Of a stretch of 58,662 nucleotides of DNA, positions 44,868-55,609 are shown piece by piece. The stretch is taken from assembly GCF_005063415.1 (NCBI RefSeq), contig NZ_SUEG01000016.1:1-58662 (forward strand). The letters run 5' to 3'. Every line of letters begins with the position of its first letter. Within the stretch, counting starts at the first letter, position 1. This DNA is from Mesorhizobium sp. (GTDB lineage Bacteria; Pseudomonadota; Alphaproteobacteria; Rhizobiales; Rhizobiaceae). The position numbers and the translations under genes were made by a program. Below the pieces are notes generated by a model. That model was not told the DNA's origin. It did no database searches and was given only the letters and a program-made list of their open reading frames with translations.

Positions 44868-45599
44868 ATGGCGGCACCCATCATTGCGATCAAGGGACTC
44901 CAGAAATGGTATTCCGGCGTCCACGCCTTGAAGAACGTCACGCTGGACATCTACCCCGATGAGGCACTGGGCCTCGTGGGCGACAACGGCGCCGGCAAAT
45001 CGACGCTGATCAACATCCTGTCAGGCACCCAAAAGCCCGATGGCGGCGAGATCAGGATCGAAGGTGAACCGGTCCGATTCTCGAACCCGCGCGACGCGAT
45101 GGATCGCGGCATCGAGACGATCTACCAGTACAATTCGATGGTCCCGACCATGACCATCGCCCGCAACGTTTTCATCGGACGCGAGCCGGTGAAGGGCTCG
45201 GTTTTCGGCATCGGCATCCTGGACCAGAAGCGCATGCGTGACGAAAGCGTCAAGGCGATCGCCGACGTCGATCTGCATCTGAGGTCGCCCGACGCGCTGG
45301 TCGGCGAACTGTCGGGCGGCCAGCGCCAAGGCGTGGCGATCGCCCGGGCCATGCACTTCAAGTCGAAAGTCATGATTCTCGACGAGCCGACCAATCATCT
45401 CTCGGTGAAGGAGACGCGAAAGGTGATCGGCTTCGTTCGCGCCCTCAAGGCCCAGAACATCACGAGCGTCTTCATCAGCCACAACATGCATCATGTTTTC
45501 GAATGCTGTGACCGGGTCGTTGCCATGGCGCGTGGAGAGATCGTTCTCGACAAGCGGATCGGCGAGACTTCGATCGAGGAAATCCACGAGGTTCTGTGA
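44868..45599 (+). CDS. ABC transporter ATP-binding protein, single-domain sugar type
   Basis: A 243-residue ATPase with Walker A GDNGAGKST, the signature LSGGQRQGVAIARAM and Walker B VMILDEPTNHL. RbsA-type ATPases are often double-domain. This is the single-domain form, as in fructose-type FrcA importers. It closes the plus-strand operon and faces the convergent SorC-type gene with a 51-bp gap in which I see no strong terminator. Confidence 0.92.
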   Translation: MAAPIIAIKGLQKWYSGVHALKNVTLDIYPDEALGLVGDNGAGKSTLINILSGTQKPDGGEIRIEGEPVRFSNPRDAMDRGIETIYQYNSMVPTMTIARNVFIGREPVKGSVFGIGILDQKRMRDESVKAIADVDLHLRSPDALVGELSGGQRQGVAIARAMHFKSKVMILDEPTNHLSVKETRKVIGFVRALKAQNITSVFISHNMHHVFECCDRVVAMARGEIVLDKRIGETSIEEIHEVL

Positions 45600-45650
45600 C
45601 GTGAAGAAACGATCATTCGCGGGCCACTCTGCTGGTAAAGATCAGTCTGG

Positions 45651-46649
45651 CTACGGCTTTTCCGCAAGGATCGCCTCAGCGGTTTTCTCGTCGGTGATCA
45701 GCACATCCACGAGTCCCAGACGCAACACCGCGCGCAGCACCGGAACCTTGTCGAGGCCGCCGGAGGGCAGGATCACAGTGTCGACATCGCGCAGATGTTG
45801 GGGGGCGAGGCCGATGACGCGACTGTTTAGCGGGTGATCGACGAGTTGTCCGTCCGCGCCGATCCAGTGGCCGCAAATATCGCCGACCGCTCCGGCTTCG
45901 CGGAGTGATCTGAGATCATCGTCTCCTACCAGTCCGATCCGAAAGATGGTGGCGTCCTTGTGCACCGCGCCCACCGAAACGAAAGCGGCGTCAACGTCGC
46001 GGGCATGGGTGAAGGCGTCTTCCAGAATGGACTGGCGCATAAGCAGATCGCGCGTGGCCTCCGTGTCTGTGAACACCGGTGCCGCGATGTAGAAGCATTC
46101 CGCATCGAAAAGCGCCGCGAGCCGCGAGGCGATTTCATAGATGTTGATCGCCGATCCACGCGTGAGCCCGCCAAGCAGGGAAACGACCGACATCCCTTTG
46201 ACCGGGCGCACGGTCACTGACCGCAGACTAAGCTGGAGCGTCCGTCCCCATCCCACGCCCACCGATATCCCGTCACGGATTCTAAGCGACAGGGCTTCAC
46301 CGGCAGCAGCTGCAACGACCTGTGGCACCAGGGCAGGATCGGGCGGTGTCGGAACCACGATTGGGTCGGAGACACCATAGGCGTCCCGCAGCCGGTTCTC
46401 CAGCTCGATGCAGTTCGCCACCTTGGAATTGATGCGAATCTGAACGATCCCCCGCTGACGGGCATGCGCCAGCATCCGGTTGACGCGAAGGCGTGTCAGG
46501 CCAAGAGACTTGGCGATTTGCGCTTGCGTCAGGTCACCGACATAAGCAAGCCAGGCGGCGCGCACGAGCAGCCCTTCCTCGCGATCGGCCGTGACGGAAC
46601 TCGTTACGGCTTGGCGGCCGTCGCGTTTCTTTGGTGCGGGTTTCTCCAT
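45651..46649 (-). CDS. SorC/DeoR-type sugar-responsive regulator
   Basis: A 332-residue regulator with an N-terminal helix-turn-helix (about 28-65, LTQAQIAKSLGLTRLRVNRML) and a C-terminal SorC sugar-phosphate-binding domain, including SVGVGWGRTL and the VLPSGGLDKV-like end. It is the last gene of the minus-strand polyol operon, 99 bp after the GpsA-like gene. It probably binds a phosphorylated sugar made by the FGGY kinase and represses the operon. Two CTTTTGT-type repeats at 55335-55365 are candidate sites. Confidence 0.88.
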   Translation of the reverse strand: MEKPAPKKRDGRQAVTSSVTADREEGLLVRAAWLAYVGDLTQAQIAKSLGLTRLRVNRMLAHARQRGIVQIRINSKVANCIELENRLRDAYGVSDPIVVPTPPDPALVPQVVAAAAGEALSLRIRDGISVGVGWGRTLQLSLRSVTVRPVKGMSVVSLLGGLTRGSAINIYEIASRLAALFDAECFYIAAPVFTDTEATRDLLMRQSILEDAFTHARDVDAAFVSVGAVHKDATIFRIGLVGDDDLRSLREAGAVGDICGHWIGADGQLVDHPLNSRVIGLAPQHLRDVDTVILPSGGLDKVPVLRAVLRLGLVDVLITDEKTAEAILAEKP

Positions 46650-46748
46650 CAGATCATCCTGTCCACTCCGCGGCAGCGGGTCCAGAGCGGGCTCGGCGAA
46701 GCCATGTGCTCATCGATATGAGGCATCAATCGAGTTTCCCCGGCTCCG

Positions 46749-47804
46749 CTAGCCTCGATGATAGCGGTCGAAGGACAAAACCAGCGGAGCATCATGGCAA
46801 ATCGCGTCGATGATGGCCCTCGTCAGCGGCAGGCGATCGTGGGGAAGTACACCCCGGCCCATCATATTCTTCAAAGTCGGACCAAGGTCCAGCGCCAGTT
46901 GCGCGCCCTCGACCGTGTCCGAACTCATATGTTCGCGCTTCGCCACGGAATAGGGCAGGCCGCGGCCGAGCAGGCGCCCCATGCGACCGTTACGGCCCGC
47001 CTGGCAGGTCACATAAAGATCGCCGGAGCCGGCCAGCCCCAGCACCGTTTCGATTTTTCCACCCAGAGCTTCGACCAGAAGCGCCATCTCGGCGAGGGAC
47101 TGCGAGAATAACGACGAGGCAAGATTGTGCATGAGCGCGCCATTGGGCGCCTTGCCGTCGCGCTCAAGCAGTCCAACCGGAGCCCCAACGGCGAGTGTGT
47201 AGAAATTCTTGAAAGCGGCGCAGATCTCGACACCGACGAGATCGGATGACGATCGCGCATGATAGAAAGGCGCGCGCAGAATGCGGGACGCCGCGGCCAC
47301 CTGGTCGGGCTCGTGCCCGGTCACGATCACGGAGGTATCGCGCTGTGCGGCCAGTTCGCCAGCAATGCACGGTCCGCCGACGGCCATCACCGGGACAGAC
47401 AAGCCAGTGCGTTGCTCGATCTCGCGAGCAAGCAGATGTGGCAGGATTTCGATGCCTTCGTCGCTTGCTGCAAGTCCTTTCGTAATCATCAGTATCGGCA
47501 CGGGCGACTTGATGCTTTCTGCAATGCGGTCGATCGCCCAAGGAACGCCGGCCGACGAGACGCCGAGTACAAGCAGATCGGGTCCATCATTCATCGCCGC
47601 CCCGAATTCGGTCCAGGAACAGGCGGTTACCACATCAGGCAGAGTGATGTTGAGGCGTGGGTGATGACTTGTGCTGGCCACCGAGCCGACGATCTCCTCA
47701 TCGAGATGGGTCCCGACAAGAGTGATGCGGTTACCAGCGTGAGCGGCCGGAAGCGTCATGGCAGAGCCCATGACGCCGGCGCCGAGGATGATGATCCGCG
47801 CCAT
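46749..47804 (-). CDS. GpsA-like NAD(P)-dependent sugar-phosphate dehydrogenase
   Basis: A 351-residue protein of the glycerol-3-phosphate dehydrogenase (GpsA) fold. The Rossmann motif GAGVMGSAM (8-16), the MITKGL strand, the catalytic Lys in CAAFKNFYTLAVG and the LGLAGSGDLYVTC segment with the GRNGRMGRLLGRG loop are visible. It sits directly next to the ATPase gene (start 1 bp after its stop) in an operon with an FGGY kinase. It may oxidise a polyol phosphate rather than serve phospholipid synthesis. The true substrate is not known. Confidence 0.85.
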   Translation of the reverse strand: MARIIILGAGVMGSAMTLPAAHAGNRITLVGTHLDEEIVGSVASTSHHPRLNITLPDVVTACSWTEFGAAMNDGPDLLVLGVSSAGVPWAIDRIAESIKSPVPILMITKGLAASDEGIEILPHLLAREIEQRTGLSVPVMAVGGPCIAGELAAQRDTSVIVTGHEPDQVAAASRILRAPFYHARSSSDLVGVEICAAFKNFYTLAVGAPVGLLERDGKAPNGALMHNLASSLFSQSLAEMALLVEALGGKIETVLGLAGSGDLYVTCQAGRNGRMGRLLGRGLPYSVAKREHMSSDTVEGAQLALDLGPTLKNMMGRGVLPHDRLPLTRAIIDAICHDAPLVLSFDRYHRG

Positions 47805-48887
<1,083 letters not shown>

Positions 48888-48964
48888 TAATTGCTACCCT
48901 TCGATTGCCCTTGCCGGTTGGATCTCATTTTCGCCACGCGAGCCATTGGCGATCGGATGCGCTC

Positions 48965-50290
48965 TCACCATTCGCTCTCCAGAAACTCTTCCAGCAGCCC
49001 CGCATCGGCGGCCAGGTTGACAAACGACCATCGGCCGCGGATCTCTCGCGAATAGCGAATGGCATCGTGCCAAAGCGCGCGCGGCAGGCCTAGTTCCGCG
49101 CCGGTGACCGGCCCCCCCGCAGCCTTGAGCGCTGCCTCCATACGGGCAATCGGCATTGCCATCGGCCGAACCTCCTGGCGCAGCGCCGGCCAGATTTCCG
49201 CAAGCCTGCGGTTGAAGTTTTCCGTGTTGCTGGCGTCGAGTGCTGTCTTCTTCATCTCGGCAATGCAAAGTGGTCCAAGTTGTGCGCCATAGCGGGCCAG
49301 CATCGCCGCCTCGTCGATGACGGTTGGCTTTGCCTGCGGCGGCTCTTCCATGTCCAGCAGCCGCGCTTGCAGACGGGCCATGACCAGCGAGGCAACCCCG
49401 ACCTGCTGACCGTGCGTGGTGCCGGGATGATGGGCTTGCGCGAACATGTCGATCCAGTGGGAAATCTGGTGCTCTCCCATGGACCCAGGATGGGAAACGC
49501 CGGCGAAGCACACACCCATCGAGCACAGCGTCAGGACGCGCTGGAGATGCCCGACGGCAGTGATGTCATGCCTGGCAAGGCCAGGCGCATGGGCCAGCAT
49601 CGGCTCCTCGTCGCCCGCCTGCAGCAGGTAAGGCACCTCAGAATAGTAAGTGTCGAACAGCCGATGCGAAGCCCACCAGTCGATCTGGGCGGTGGGGCGG
49701 CAGAGGCTGTCGCCAAGCCCGGCGGCGCTGAGCCAGGCCGGTGCTGCAGCCGACACACCAAGGTCCAGGAAGATGCTCCTCGGCGCGTGCGAAGGCAGCG
49801 AGATCTTGAGCCCTGAAGCCAAGGTCACCGACGCTGTCGAAGCGCCGTAGCCATTCATCGAGGCGGCCGTGCCGAAGACGGCATAGGGCCGCTCATCGAG
49901 GAAGGTTGCATGTTTGCAGCTGTCGTTGAGGACACCGGATCCGACGGCCACGACCCCGTCGACGTGACGCGTCCTCTCCCTGACCATCTGGATCGTTGCC
50001 TCATCGCAGTCGAGGCCGTCAGGCAGCACGATTTCATCGATGTCGGCCACGCCGCGCAGCGCCCTCGCGACGCGCCTGCCCATCACATCGACGGTGTTGA
50101 CATCGGACACCACGGCGATGCGGCTGCCTAGCGCCAGGGGCGCAACGAGATCCGCCTCGCGGCCCTCCGTCGTCTCCAGCAATTCGATCGTCTGGAACGG
50201 CAGGACCGCGGCCGCGCCTGTCTTGGGATCTGTCCAGCGTCCTGCGACAACGTCCTCGATCAACGCGTTCCAGTTGGTCGTTTCAGCCAT
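48965..50290 (-). CDS. AraM/EgsA-like iron-type dehydrogenase (sn-glycerol-1-phosphate dehydrogenase family)
   Basis: A 441-residue protein starting at ATG 50290, overlapping the kinase stop by 8 nt. It has the fold of the EgsA/AraM dehydrogenases: VVAVGSGVLNDSCKHA for the nucleotide loop and the metal-binding His in SMGEHQISHW and THGQQVGV. Bacterial AraM makes glycerol-1-phosphate from dihydroxyacetone phosphate, but here the neighbourhood (FGGY kinase, GpsA-like dehydrogenase, polyol importer) suggests catabolism of a phosphorylated sugar. Substrate unknown. Confidence 0.85.
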   Translation of the reverse strand: MAETTNWNALIEDVVAGRWTDPKTGAAAVLPFQTIELLETTEGREADLVAPLALGSRIAVVSDVNTVDVMGRRVARALRGVADIDEIVLPDGLDCDEATIQMVRERTRHVDGVVAVGSGVLNDSCKHATFLDERPYAVFGTAASMNGYGASTASVTLASGLKISLPSHAPRSIFLDLGVSAAAPAWLSAAGLGDSLCRPTAQIDWWASHRLFDTYYSEVPYLLQAGDEEPMLAHAPGLARHDITAVGHLQRVLTLCSMGVCFAGVSHPGSMGEHQISHWIDMFAQAHHPGTTHGQQVGVASLVMARLQARLLDMEEPPQAKPTVIDEAAMLARYGAQLGPLCIAEMKKTALDASNTENFNRRLAEIWPALRQEVRPMAMPIARMEAALKAAGGPVTGAELGLPRALWHDAIRYSREIRGRWSFVNLAADAGLLEEFLESEW

Positions 50291-51812
50291 GATGGGTCTC
50301 CATGAAGGCCGCGAGGCGCTGGTTCCAGGCTGAAAGCGTTGGCCAAAGATCGGCATGGATCGCAAGAAGTTCGGCGTAGAGCTCGGCCCGTTTCGCGTCC
50401 GGTTCGAAGGTTTTGGCCGGCTCGCTGGCCATTGCGGTCGACGCTTCGGCGATGGTGGAAAACCAGCCCACGCCCTTTGCCGCCGCCATCGCCGCGCCAA
50501 GCGAAGAGGCTTCGACGGTCGTCGAACGTTTTATGGGACGATCGAGTGCATCGGCCAGAATCTGCATCCACAGGTCGGACTTCGCTCCTCCGCCGATCGC
50601 TATGAACTGGTCGATGGTCTGGGCGGCAGCCGCAGCGGCCCGCTGACTTGTCGCGGCTTGATGCAGCGCTATGCCTTCCAGCACGGCGCGATAGATGTCG
50701 CCGCGGTGGCTCGAGCCCGAAAGCCCGGCAATCACACCACGGGCCGCACTATCCCAGTGTGGGTCCATGACGCCCTGCCAGTAGGGTAGGAGCATTATGC
50801 CGCCTGCGCCGATCGGGCTGGCAGCGGCTTCGGCCTCGAGCGCCTCCAGCACGTCGCTTGCGCCATGCAGATCGACGCCAAGCATTTCGCGCGCCATCCA
50901 GTCGACGAGAAAAGTGCCGGCGCGAAGGCACGTCTCGTAGATGTAGCCGTCATCGGCGACCGCCGTCTCTGTGCGGAAGGCCAAATCATGGACGTAGTCG
51001 ATGCCGAAGCTGCCAGAGACGACAGCCGTGCCGAGGTTGATGTAAGCGCATCGCGGCTGCAACACACCCGCGCCCGTGCCGGCGCATTGACCGTCGCCGC
51101 CGCCGGCGACGATCGGCGTGCCCTCCCGCAGGCCCGTCAGCATGGCGGCTTCCGAAGTCAGTTGGCCCAGAACGGTGCCGGGCCGCGCCAGATCCAGCAT
51201 CATTCGCCGGGCGACGCCCGCTGCGTCGAGTATTTCGTTCGACCAATCCATAGCTCGCATATCGAGTATGCCCATCGGGTCGGCGGATGCGGTGGACGTC
51301 ACCCACCGGCCGCTCAAGCGAAACACCAGATAGCCATGGACTTCGGCCATTCGCTCCACGCGGGCAAAAATCTCGGGCTCTTCCTCGCGAAACCAGATCA
51401 TGCGGTAAAGGCAAGGAATGACGTCCAGCGGCTTGCCGGATATTGCGTGGACGCGTGCCGCGCCGAAGCTCTCGCCGAAGCGCCGTGCTTTCCCACGGGC
51501 GCGCTCGTCGAGCCAGAGGGTCGCGGGCCCGACCGCCTGGCCCTGCTCGTCGAAAAGGCCGAAGCTCTCGCGTTGGTTGGCAATCGCAAGGGCCGCAATG
51601 CGTGCCGGCGAAACTGTTGCCGCGACAGCACGAAGCGCTGTGACCGTCGAGGCCCACCATTCGGCCGGATCCTGCTCGAAATAGCCCGAACGCGGGCTCG
51701 ACATCGCAAGCGGTGCACGACCTTCAGCCACGGCCAGACCGTTGCGGTCCCAGGCGATCGCCTTGGTTGCCGAGGTCGAGGAATCAATGCCGATGACGAG
51801 ATCCGGAACCAT
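50283..51812 (-). CDS. FGGY-family carbohydrate kinase
   Basis: A 509-residue kinase with the N-terminal GIDSSTSATKAIAWD phosphate-binding loop, a WLDERARGKARRFG stretch, the GGGDGQCAGTGAGV motif and the C-terminal adenosine loop AIGGGAKSDLWMQILAD. ATG 51812 is preferred because the family begins there. A GTG at 51866 is also in frame. FGGY kinases phosphorylate pentuloses, polyols or glycerol. The operon context suggests a polyol. It follows the binding-protein gene and precedes the AraM-like gene. Confidence 0.9.
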   Translation of the reverse strand: MVPDLVIGIDSSTSATKAIAWDRNGLAVAEGRAPLAMSSPRSGYFEQDPAEWWASTVTALRAVAATVSPARIAALAIANQRESFGLFDEQGQAVGPATLWLDERARGKARRFGESFGAARVHAISGKPLDVIPCLYRMIWFREEEPEIFARVERMAEVHGYLVFRLSGRWVTSTASADPMGILDMRAMDWSNEILDAAGVARRMMLDLARPGTVLGQLTSEAAMLTGLREGTPIVAGGGDGQCAGTGAGVLQPRCAYINLGTAVVSGSFGIDYVHDLAFRTETAVADDGYIYETCLRAGTFLVDWMAREMLGVDLHGASDVLEALEAEAAASPIGAGGIMLLPYWQGVMDPHWDSAARGVIAGLSGSSHRGDIYRAVLEGIALHQAATSQRAAAAAAQTIDQFIAIGGGAKSDLWMQILADALDRPIKRSTTVEASSLGAAMAAAKGVGWFSTIAEASTAMASEPAKTFEPDAKRAELYAELLAIHADLWPTLSAWNQRLAAFMETHHG

Positions 51813-51876
51813 TGCCGCCACATTGCCAAGGGCGAGGGCGGTCGAAGCCGCCTTCGCCCAAATCACCGACTAGCCG

Positions 51877-53406
51877 CTAAAGACCGGCGTCTTTGACTTT
51901 GCCGTCGACAATGCCAGCAATGGCATCCAGGCATGCCTTGGCATCGCCACCATAGTCCTGGCCCGTAAGCAATTTGCCGAGCTCAACCGGAATGTCGTTG
52001 TTCGACAAATCCGCCCAGATCGGCATGTCCGGCTCCGATCCCATCTGGTTGTCGATGGTGTATTTGATCGCGTCGAAGTGGCGTGTCGTACCAGGGCCGA
52101 CAACGGCCTTCGCCTTGACCCGAGGATCTGTAAAAGAGGAATTGCGCATCGGCGAGGCGCCGCCGCCGAGCGTCGATACCCGCGCCATGACATCCTTCGA
52201 GCAGACCCACTGCATAAACAGCCATGCTGCTTCCTTGTTCTTGGAATATTGCGACAGCGAGATCGTCGAGCCGCCCTGGTGGCCGACGGCCGGGATTTCG
52301 TTGAAGCCGCAATCGGCGGCGGCGCGACGGCCAGGAACCTCCTTTGGCGCGGGCAGGGCCTCGAATAGGCCCTTGACCTTGGAATCCTTGGCGTCAAAGC
52401 CGGGGAAATCCTCGCCCCAGGTAATTGCCATCGCGGCCTGACCTTGTGTCAGCGCCTGGCCCTGACCGTCCCAGGTCCACGTCGTCGCGGAAGGCGGCGA
52501 GTTCTTGACCAGCTCCTGATAGAATTGCAGCCCGGCCACGCCGCGTTCGTCATTGCCGACAAACTTCTTGTCCTTGTTGAAGATCGAACCGCCATGGCCC
52601 CACAATGCGAAAGTCCAGTCGCATTCCAGCGAATAGTGGCCGGACTTCGCCTGGCACGCGGTGCCGAAGATGCCGTTGCTTTTTTCTGCCTCAGTGAGCG
52701 CCTGCACGGCCTTGAGGTAGGCGTCGAGGTCTGTCGGCAGCGCAATGTTGTGTTTGTCGAATAGATCCTTGCGGTACATCAGGATGAAGATCGGAATATC
52801 GAATGGAATTCCGCACTGTTTGCCGTTGTACATGGCAATGCCGTCGACCAGCGGCTTGGAGAAATCGTCCCAGTCGAAGTTGGGCATCGCCAGTTCTTTG
52901 TTCTGGTCATAATACTCGCGCGGATCGACGACATCCTGGGCAAATGTGGCCATCCAGGACTGGTCGAGATAGTAGACGTCGTAGGTGCCAAGTTGGCCCT
53001 GTACGTCTTGCGTCGCCTTGGCGAGAACCTGCTCCAGCGGCACGATCTCGACTTCCACCTCAATGCCGGTTGCCTTGGTGAATTCACCCGCGACAAGCTG
53101 GTTGGCAACGATCGTTGGCGGCGTCGCTTCCGAAGTGTAGCGGATTTTGGTGCCGGCATATGGCTTGCCGACATCAGCCAGCCACTTCAGCATGTCGGCG
53201 TCCTGGGCGCGGGCTTCCTCAACCCCGAGCCCCAGCATCCCCCGATTGGTGCGGCCGCCACCTAGCATGGCCGATCCGAAGGCAGAAAAGCCGGCACCGG
53301 CGAGCGCCATCTTCCTCATGAAGTCGCGTTTGGTTATTCGGCGCGCCGTAAAATCGTTGCAGGTATCGGCGACGAATGTCTTCTTGTCGTGTTCACTGAA
53401 GCTCAT
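51877..53406 (-). CDS. ABC transporter substrate-binding protein, UgpB/MalE type
   Basis: A 509-residue extracellular solute-binding protein with GGAGGAACGATC before ATG 53406. The N-terminus has a twin-arginine-like region (RRITKRDFMRK, 22-32) followed by a hydrophobic stretch and an AQ/DA-like cleavage area near 68-70. The mature part has the usual family 1 pattern, including GIPFDIPIFILMYRKDLFDK. It feeds the MalFG-type permeases encoded upstream. Tat export is likely but not proven. Confidence 0.92.
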   Translation of the reverse strand: MSFSEHDKKTFVADTCNDFTARRITKRDFMRKMALAGAGFSAFGSAMLGGGRTNRGMLGLGVEEARAQDADMLKWLADVGKPYAGTKIRYTSEATPPTIVANQLVAGEFTKATGIEVEVEIVPLEQVLAKATQDVQGQLGTYDVYYLDQSWMATFAQDVVDPREYYDQNKELAMPNFDWDDFSKPLVDGIAMYNGKQCGIPFDIPIFILMYRKDLFDKHNIALPTDLDAYLKAVQALTEAEKSNGIFGTACQAKSGHYSLECDWTFALWGHGGSIFNKDKKFVGNDERGVAGLQFYQELVKNSPPSATTWTWDGQGQALTQGQAAMAITWGEDFPGFDAKDSKVKGLFEALPAPKEVPGRRAAADCGFNEIPAVGHQGGSTISLSQYSKNKEAAWLFMQWVCSKDVMARVSTLGGGASPMRNSSFTDPRVKAKAVVGPGTTRHFDAIKYTIDNQMGSEPDMPIWADLSNNDIPVELGKLLTGQDYGGDAKACLDAIAGIVDGKVKDAGL

Positions 53407-53453
53407 GATCGTTCCTCCATTGCGTTTTTGTCGTCGTTCTTCTCGTCTGCGCC

Positions 53454-54353
53454 TCACTCCTTCAGGGACCCAAGGGTGAGGCCGCGGACCAGATGCCGTT
53501 GAACCAGCAGGATGAAGATGAAGCTGGGTATGATCGCGGACGTGCCCAGCGCTGTGATGTAGCCCCACTCGGTCGCGGTCGAGGTGACAAAGGTCGAGAT
53601 CTTCACCGGCACGGTGCGGATCGACGTTGTCAGGAACAGTGAGAGCAGGAACTCGGTCCACGAAAAGATGAAACACAGCACGGCCGTCGCAGCGATGCCG
53701 CCCTTGACCATCGGAAGGACCACGCGTCGGAACGTCTGCCAGCGCGTCGCGCCGTCAATCAGCGCCGCCTCATCAACCTCGCGCGGAACATCGTCGAAGA
53801 ACGACTTCAAAAGCAAAACCGCCAGCGGCAGGTTAATCAAACTGTGAACGAGGATGAGCCCCGTATAGGTATCGCGCAAGCCGAGGTCCCGGAACATGAA
53901 AACGACCGGAATGACGATCGCGATTGGCGGCATGAAGCGCTGCGAGAGAATCCAGAACAGGAAAGACTGCTGACCACTGAACTGCATTCGCGACAGGCAA
54001 TAGGCGGCCAGAGTGGCCAGCAGCAGCGTCAGCGCCGTCGATCCGACGGCTATGATGGCGCTATCGAGCAACGACTGACGGGAATCGTAGGAGCTCGCGC
54101 CACCCTTGATCACCCCGGCCGCCTCGCCGCCCTGTTCCATGCCGATGTCGACGCGCGAAACGCCAAGCAAGGTCACACGGTAATTGTCCGGCGTCGGCGT
54201 GAAACCCGTGTAAACCGGTCCGCTGCGGTCGAAGATCGCCGAATAGGGTTTGATGGACGACAGAGCCCACCACGCGATCGGGAACATGAAGATCGCCACC
54301 ACCAGGACGGCGAGCACGTCACGGGCGATCGTTTGGGCGCGCGACGACTCCAT
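53454..54353 (-). CDS. ABC transporter permease, MalG type
   Basis: A 299-residue inner-membrane permease starting at ATG 54353, overlapping the MalF-type gene stop by one base (TGATG). Six hydrophobic segments are visible. The EAA loop reads EVDEAALIDGATRWQTFRRVVLP. It forms the translocation pathway with the MalF-type partner and the ATPase at 47805-48887. A long insert near residues 45-80 (PVYTGFTPTPDNYRVTLLG) corresponds to the usual periplasmic loop. Confidence 0.93.
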   Translation of the reverse strand: MESSRAQTIARDVLAVLVVAIFMFPIAWWALSSIKPYSAIFDRSGPVYTGFTPTPDNYRVTLLGVSRVDIGMEQGGEAAGVIKGGASSYDSRQSLLDSAIIAVGSTALTLLLATLAAYCLSRMQFSGQQSFLFWILSQRFMPPIAIVIPVVFMFRDLGLRDTYTGLILVHSLINLPLAVLLLKSFFDDVPREVDEAALIDGATRWQTFRRVVLPMVKGGIAATAVLCFIFSWTEFLLSLFLTTSIRTVPVKISTFVTSTATEWGYITALGTSAIIPSFIFILLVQRHLVRGLTLGSLKE

Positions 54354-55264
54354 CAGAACCTCACCTTGAACAGCCTGACGAAGAGGTTCGACACGACGAT
54401 CAAGACGACGAGCACGATCAGCGACAGGGTCGCGGCATATGGGAAGTCGCCGGTGAAGTAGATACGGCCAGCGTAGAACGAAAGCGTCTCGGTGGCCGTG
54501 CCTGGCCCGCCGGCGGTGATGATGTAAACGTAGTCGTAGATGCGAAAGAGATCGACGCCGCGGATCAGCACCGCGACCGCTATCACCTTGCGCAGCATGG
54601 GCAATGTGAGGCGCAAGAACGTCTGGATGCCGTTGGCGCCGTCGATCGCGGCGGCTTCGAAAGGTTCCTTCGGCAGCGCCCTGAGCCCTGCCAGGATGAT
54701 GAGCACCATGAACGGCGTCCATTGCCATATGTCTGCCAGCAGGATCGCCGCCAATGCGGTTCCGGGCTGCGTCAGGATCGGCTGTGCCGGCGAGATCAGG
54801 TCGAGCGCATAGAGGTAGAACGACAGGACGCCGAAAGAGCCGTCCTGCATCAGCAGGAACATCATTCCGGTCACCGCAGGCGGCACCACCAGCGGCAGTG
54901 TCATCAGCGCCCGCAGCACGCCGTAACCTTTGCGATCGGTGTCAAGCAGAAGGGCAATGAGGATGCCGAGCGCAAGCTGAACCGCAAGCGCGACGAAGGT
55001 GTAGATCAGCGTGGTTTCCAGCGAATGCCACATACGCGCATCCGAGAATGCGCGCGTCCATTGGTGGAGCCCGGCGAAGTCAAGTTGCCGGGAAACGACA
55101 TTGCGTTTGTGAAACGACAGCCAGACTGAATAGGCGAGGGGATAGATGCCGAAAACAAGAAGCATCACCGTGATCGGCGCGAGCCAGGGGAAAGGATGCT
55201 CGGCCGTCATGAACCGGGGCAGGGCCCACCTGGAAGTCGGCCGCGTGAGGATAGCGCTGCTCAC
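54353..55264 (-). CDS. ABC transporter permease, MalF type, first gene of the polyol operon
   Basis: A 303-residue permease with six hydrophobic segments and an EAA loop (EPFEAAAIDGANGIQTFLRLTLP). A GTG at 55264 with GGAGAT 9 nt upstream is the preferred start. A TTG at 55270 and an ATG at 55210 are alternatives. It opens the minus-strand operon of eight genes ending with the SorC-type regulator at 45651. Its upstream region holds two 20-bp-spaced repeats. Confidence 0.9.
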   Translation of the reverse strand: MSSAILTRPTSRWALPRFMTAEHPFPWLAPITVMLLVFGIYPLAYSVWLSFHKRNVVSRQLDFAGLHQWTRAFSDARMWHSLETTLIYTFVALAVQLALGILIALLLDTDRKGYGVLRALMTLPLVVPPAVTGMMFLLMQDGSFGVLSFYLYALDLISPAQPILTQPGTALAAILLADIWQWTPFMVLIILAGLRALPKEPFEAAAIDGANGIQTFLRLTLPMLRKVIAVAVLIRGVDLFRIYDYVYIITAGGPGTATETLSFYAGRIYFTGDFPYAATLSLIVLVVLIVVSNLFVRLFKVRF

Positions 55265-55334
55265 GTGCAAATCTCCGCTCGGTCACAGAGACGCATCGGC
55301 CTTCTCCCTATCGGCCAGATTGTGCCAACTTGAA

Positions 55335-55365
55335 CTTTTGTAAGTTTGTTGTGCCTTTTGTTAAG
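55335..55365. promoter_or_regulatory. Two CTTTTGT-type direct repeats, candidate SorC-type operators
   Basis: CTTTTGTAAG (55335-55344) and CTTTTGTTAAG (55355-55365) start exactly 20 bp apart, two helical turns, within the 345-bp space between the alcohol dehydrogenase gene and the transporter operon. Such phasing fits cooperative binding by the operon's own SorC-type regulator. No strong promoter boxes were recognised here. Confidence 0.45.
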
Positions 55366-55609
55366 AACGTGTCGGACGGCCGCCGATTTGTCAAGTCGGT
55401 TCCGTCCGCGCTCAAGGGATTTGCTCGTGGTCCCAGAGGATGCCGTCATCGCCGGCTATGGAGTTGTTTTTGGAGGAAACGCCGCCGGTAAATGCCGTGC
55501 ACCAGCCTCAAAAGCGCCCAGGGCCGCCGCCAATTTTGGCAGCCCAAGGAAAGCTACGCAACGCATCGAGGAGATCGGGAGGACAGCCCGGGGGCTTTTG
55601 GAACTCCCC

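Noticed and set aside
45600..45650. A terminator between the two convergent catabolic operons
   Set aside because: No stable GC-rich stem followed by a T-run was found on either strand.
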